Of a stretch of 64,000 nucleotides of DNA, positions 61,741-64,000 are shown piece after piece. Numbering within the stretch: the first letter of the stretch is position 1; every line of letters starts with the position of its first letter. The position numbers were made by a program, and so were the translations under genes. Source of the stretch: an uncultured Clostridia bacterium (lineage in GTDB: Bacteria; Bacillota; Clostridia; Oscillospirales; Acutalibacteraceae); contig CANQPS010000016.1 in NCBI GenBank assembly GCA_947625785.1, positions 1-64,000 on the forward strand, in the 5' to 3' direction. The notes beneath the pieces are model-generated. The model did not search any database and was not told the origin of the DNA. It worked only from the letters and a program-made list of their open reading frames with translations.

Positions 61741-62373
61741 ATGAGAAAAAAATTAATGTTGAAAAACAATAAAAAGGGCTTTACATTAGTTGAACTGCTT
61801 GTAACAATGGTTATAGTTTCAGTAATGGGACTTGGTGCTTTCACTATGATGATAATGGCTACAAGGAATTTCGACAATGCAAATGAAAGCAATACAAACC
61901 AACAGTATGCTGCTATACTTGAAACAAGATTGCATAACTCCGTATCAACAGCAACTTATGTTTCAATTCTTGAAGGTAATACCAATGTTAAAAAAGGAGA
62001 TTTGGCGCTTTGTTATGACGGAGGACAATTAACCTTATATGAAATTACAGGAGATTCGCAATTTTTGGACTCCGGTAATAAAAAGGTAAATCAAATTTTC
62101 CTTAATGTCCCTTCGGTTACTTTTGATATTCGTATGACAATGTTCTCGTCATATAAGCTGGACTATAATATCGAAACGGATAGTATAAATGTTATACAAG
62201 GTGGTCTGATTATAAACAATATGAAAACAGGCGATACCATAGACGAATTTACCATAGATGAAAACAATAATACTACAAAAGTTCCTTATGATTTAGATGG
62301 TAATGGTATAATTGAAGGTAATGAATATAAGGAAGTTTTGGGTATCCTAATAAGACCATCAGACAAGATATAG
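61741..62373 (+). CDS. Minor pilin, PilW/GspJ-like
   Basis: A 210-residue prepilin: leader KNNKKG, then FTLVELLVTMVIVSVMGLGA with Glu5. This LLVTMxI pattern is usual in PilW/GspJ minor pilins, which join PilV and PilX in the tip. An Asn/Asp-rich stretch DLDGNGIIEGNEYKE near the C-terminus resembles an EF-hand-like calcium loop. RBS AGGGGG. Ends the three-gene tip operon, followed by a terminator. Confidence 0.88.
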   Translation: MRKKLMLKNNKKGFTLVELLVTMVIVSVMGLGAFTMMIMATRNFDNANESNTNQQYAAILETRLHNSVSTATYVSILEGNTNVKKGDLALCYDGGQLTLYEITGDSQFLDSGNKKVNQIFLNVPSVTFDIRMTMFSSYKLDYNIETDSINVIQGGLIINNMKTGDTIDEFTIDENNNTTKVPYDLDGNGIIEGNEYKEVLGILIRPSDKI

Positions 62374-62394
62374 TTTTATAGTTAGTTAATCAAC

Positions 62395-62436
62395 AAAATC
62401 GGTTATACTTTTTAACAGGTATAACCGATTTTTTCT
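62395..62436 (+). terminator. Terminator of the tip-pilin operon
   Basis: AAAATCGGTTATAC (62395-62408) pairs with GTATAACCGATTTT (62419-62432), then TTC. Confidence 0.9.
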
Positions 62437-62499
62437 TGCTTTATATATAACTATTGTGATATAATTTACGAAAAGATATAATAAGCAGGTGATTGTAAA

Positions 62500-62772
62500 A
62501 TGGTATTGGCTATTATTTCTGCATTATTTTGCGTTGTTGTAGCAGTGATTATGTTTACACCGTTTATGCGGCAATTTAATTTTTATCAGCCGTTGGCAGT
62601 ATTTTTTATGTTTGAGGCGGTTATGATATTGTTTGATTATGTATATAAGCAAATTTCGCCGTTTGGAGTGGCGGCTATGTATATAAGATTTGTTGGATAT
62701 ATAATTTGTTGTATATTCTTTATAATAAAATTTATTTTTATTAGTATGCTTAAAAATAGTGCAAAAAAATAA
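62500..62772 (+). CDS. Small three-helix membrane protein
   Basis: A 90-residue, very hydrophobic protein with helices near residues 2-20, 28-47 and 62-82, and a basic tail (LKNSAKK). AGCAGGTG precedes the ATG. A possible promoter (TATAAT near 62459) lies upstream. It is followed 31 bases later by a similar small membrane protein gene, so the two may form a pair. No family recognised. Confidence 0.6.
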   Translation: MVLAIISALFCVVVAVIMFTPFMRQFNFYQPLAVFFMFEAVMILFDYVYKQISPFGVAAMYIRFVGYIICCIFFIIKFIFISMLKNSAKK

Positions 62773-62803
62773 TACTTATTGTTGAGAGGCAGAGAATTTT
62801 AAA

Positions 62804-63073
62804 GTGTTAGATTATGTTTATGCGGTGATGTGGCTTATAATAGCAATATTTAGCTTTTTAAACGCAAGAAAATTAGGAAAAATATTATATGTAAGTGGTA
62901 TTTACTTTACAATATTTTCAATATGGAAATTTATAGATATATTTGTTGTAGAAATAAATTTATTTAAAGGTTTATATGGAATAGCTTTTAGAATAATAAC
63001 TGCTGTTTTCTTGGTTATTATGGTAGGATTTTATATAAAAAATAAGAAAAACAGTGTATCAAATAATAAATAA
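62804..63073 (+). CDS. Small membrane protein, partner of the preceding gene
   Basis: An 89-residue protein with about three helices (residues 4-20, 27-48, 56-80) and a charged tail (IKNKKNSVSNNK). GTG 62804 is the start; GAGAGGCAGAG lies upstream, somewhat far. Not recognised. Loosely resembles the preceding protein in size and charge pattern but not in sequence. Confidence 0.55.
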   Translation: MLDYVYAVMWLIIAIFSFLNARKLGKILYVSGIYFTIFSIWKFIDIFVVEINLFKGLYGIAFRIITAVFLVIMVGFYIKNKKNSVSNNK

Positions 63074-63128
63074 TTCGCATACTATATAATGTGCGTGGGT
63101 TTTAAGTACTTGATAGCCACTTTATATA

Positions 63129-63169
63129 GTTTGCACCCATAAAATATTAATATTTTATGGGTTGCAAAC
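63129..63169. repeat. 41-bp near-perfect palindrome
   Basis: GTTTGCACCCATAAAATATT and AATATTTTATGGGTTGCAAAC form arms that match throughout except for one bulged base. It may be a terminator, or an attachment or recombination site next to the IS element. Confidence 0.75.
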
Positions 63170-63180
63170 ACTTGAAAAAT

Positions 63181-63213
63181 AACTGCTGAATTAGTTCAGT
63201 GGTTGTTTTTTTA
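63181..63213 (+). terminator. Probable terminator
   Basis: AACTGCTGAA (63181-63190), TTAG loop, TTCAGTGGTT (63195-63204), then GTTTTTTTA. Confidence 0.75.
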
Positions 63214-63220
63214 TTGGAAC

Positions 63221-63352
63221 TTTGCCCTTAACCCGCTAAGAAAACTCTTATAACTTTTAATTTTTTAAGGGTAAAAGTTTTAGGTCAAGCCTTTTTCAAA
63301 AGGCTTGCAGGTTAAGGGCAGGGCTTTTATGGGGTGTGGGGCAAAGCCCCGC
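63221..63352 (+). repeat. Dispersed palindromic repeat, copy 5
   Basis: Runs from TTTGCCCTTAACCCGC through AAGCCTTTTTCAAAAGGCTT to GGGGTGTGGGGCAAAGCCCC. It has lost the outer left arm. It ends 35 bases before the IS605 hairpin. Confidence 0.8.
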
Positions 63353-63491
63353 CACCTAAAATTTATCCTTCCACTAGCAAGAAGACTCCCACCTCTTAGG
63401 TGGGAGATGAATTGCGTTTCTCCCACTTGGCTTTCCGTCTCGAATATGGTATAATATATTCAGTCGAATAATAAAGAAAGGCTGAATTACA

Positions 63492-63905
63492 GTGAATTTG
63501 GATAATAATGGACATTCTGTGTTCTTACTGCACTATCATCTTGTACTTGTAACCAAATACCGCAGACAGATATTTGATGATAATATATCAAACAGGGCAA
63601 AAGAGATATTTGAGTATATCGCACCAAATTACAATATCAATCTTGAAGAATGGAATCATGACAAAGACCATTTACACATACTTTTCAAAGCACACCCAAA
63701 TACGGAGATAAGCAAGTTCATAAATGCATACAAGAGTGCAAGCAGTAGACTTCTAAAAAAAGAATTTCCGCAAATACGGCAAAAATTATGGAAAGAATAT
63801 TTCTGGAGTCAAAGCTTTTGCTTGCTTACTACAGGCGGAGCACCTATAGAAGTAATAAAGAAGTACATAGAAAATCAGGGACAAAAGGGCAGAAAAAGGA
63901 AGTGA
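63492..63905 (+). CDS. tnpA: IS200-type Y1 (HUH) transposase TnpA
   Basis: A 137-residue single-strand transposase. It has HYHLVLVTKYRRQIF at the start, the metal-binding HUH as KDHLHILFKA, and the catalytic Tyr in VIKKYIENQ. Length and motifs are complete, so it may be active. It cuts and joins single-stranded hairpin ends. GTG start with GAAAGG upstream. tnpB follows after four bases. Confidence 0.95.
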   Translation: MNLDNNGHSVFLLHYHLVLVTKYRRQIFDDNISNRAKEIFEYIAPNYNINLEEWNHDKDHLHILFKAHPNTEISKFINAYKSASSRLLKKEFPQIRQKLWKEYFWSQSFCLLTTGGAPIEVIKKYIENQGQKGRKRK

Positions 63906-63909
63906 ACCA

Positions 63910-64000
63910 ATGGCAAACAAAGCATACAAATTCAGAATATACCCTAACGATGAGCAGAAGGTTTTGTTTGCCAAGACTTTTGGCTGTGTGAGACTGGTAT
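63910..64000 (+). CDS. tnpB: TnpB RNA-guided nuclease, N-terminal part
   Basis: The first 30 codons are visible: MANKAYKFRIYPNDEQKVLF and then KTFGCVRLV. This is the conserved N-terminus of TnpB (YKFRIYPxxxQ, FGxxRxV). The gene runs out of the window, so the RuvC motifs cannot be checked. In this family TnpB uses the omega-RNA from the element's right end to cut DNA at the transposon-associated motif. Confidence 0.92.
   Translation, partial: MANKAYKFRIYPNDEQKVLFAKTFGCVRLV

Larger units (their letters stand above)
63387..64000 (+). mobile_element. IS200/IS605-family element, left part
   Basis: A left-end hairpin TCCCACCT-CTT-AGGTGGGA (63387-63405), recognised by Y1 transposases in this family, precedes tnpA and tnpB in the same direction. 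The right end with the omega-RNA region is outside the window. The exact left boundary is not determined. Confidence 0.88.

Noticed and set aside
63492-63905. Stand-alone RAYT transposase linked to the palindromic repeats
   Set aside because: A tnpB gene follows in the same direction and an IS605-type end hairpin precedes it, so it belongs to an IS200/IS605 element. Its hairpin differs from the dispersed repeat.

Overview
The window comes from a low-GC, endospore-forming, anaerobic member of the Clostridia, most likely Oscillospiraceae/Ruminococcaceae-like. This is inferred, not proven. Supporting signs are spoVAC, spmA and spmB, an anaerobic NrdD-related small protein, a DUF6465-type protein, Gram-positive ribosome binding sites with many TTG/GTG starts, sortase anchoring, and a secretin-free type IV pilus cluster. 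Starch-binding-like modules in the largest protein recall amylolytic Ruminococcus relatives.

Layout. 1-534: end of a surface repeat protein. 900-2950: decayed mobile-element remnants (initiator-like pseudogene, iteron-like repeats, helicase and aminotransferase fragments), richer in G+C than the rest. 2972-8450: a surface-polysaccharide operon (two ATP-grasp enzymes, an initiating sugar transferase, an NAD-dependent epimerase, a GT2 glycosyltransferase). It is cut at both ends: by the remnant junction on the left, and by a 374-bp MITE-like element that truncates a UDP-glucose dehydrogenase gene on the right. 9014-13594: leuB, a CpsB-type phosphatase, and a four-gene sortase island (LPPTG protein, class D-like sortase, two membrane proteins). 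13642-23561: pcrA, a DUF6465-like gene, an M23 peptidase, a nonsense-broken hydrolase, a four-gene mrp operon, an XRE regulator and spoVAC. 23763-30200: tRNA-Trp, an HMA protein, yerC-methyltransferase-hslO, and a cadC-cadA metal-efflux operon with a clear operator. 30447-34702: prfC, and a 5'-nucleotidase-like/chorismate mutase operon. 35036-39889: the str operon rpsL-rpsG-fusA-tuf. 39982-45850: a membrane-tethered ECF sigma factor, a homocysteine methyltransferase/MTHFR fusion with an AbrB gene, and spmAB. 46114-62436: a type IV pilus locus. 62500-64000: two small membrane proteins and the left end of an IS200/IS605 element.

The most notable system is the pilus locus. It has a major pilin, a PilM-PilN fusion, PilO, prepilin peptidase, PilB, PilT and PilC, then an oppositely oriented second pilin with its own promoter. 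After that comes a separate unit of three prepilin-like proteins. The first of these is a 2024-residue protein carrying three InlB-type repeats and three CBM26-like starch-binding modules. Its promoter is preceded by a perfect match to the CcpA cre consensus. Together these suggest a carbohydrate-regulated pilus that presents a giant starch- or glycan-binding tip protein.

Five copies of a MITE-like palindromic repeat lie between operons. Several genes are freshly broken by a single mutation: a nonsense codon in the hydrolase and a poly-T frameshift in a membrane protein.
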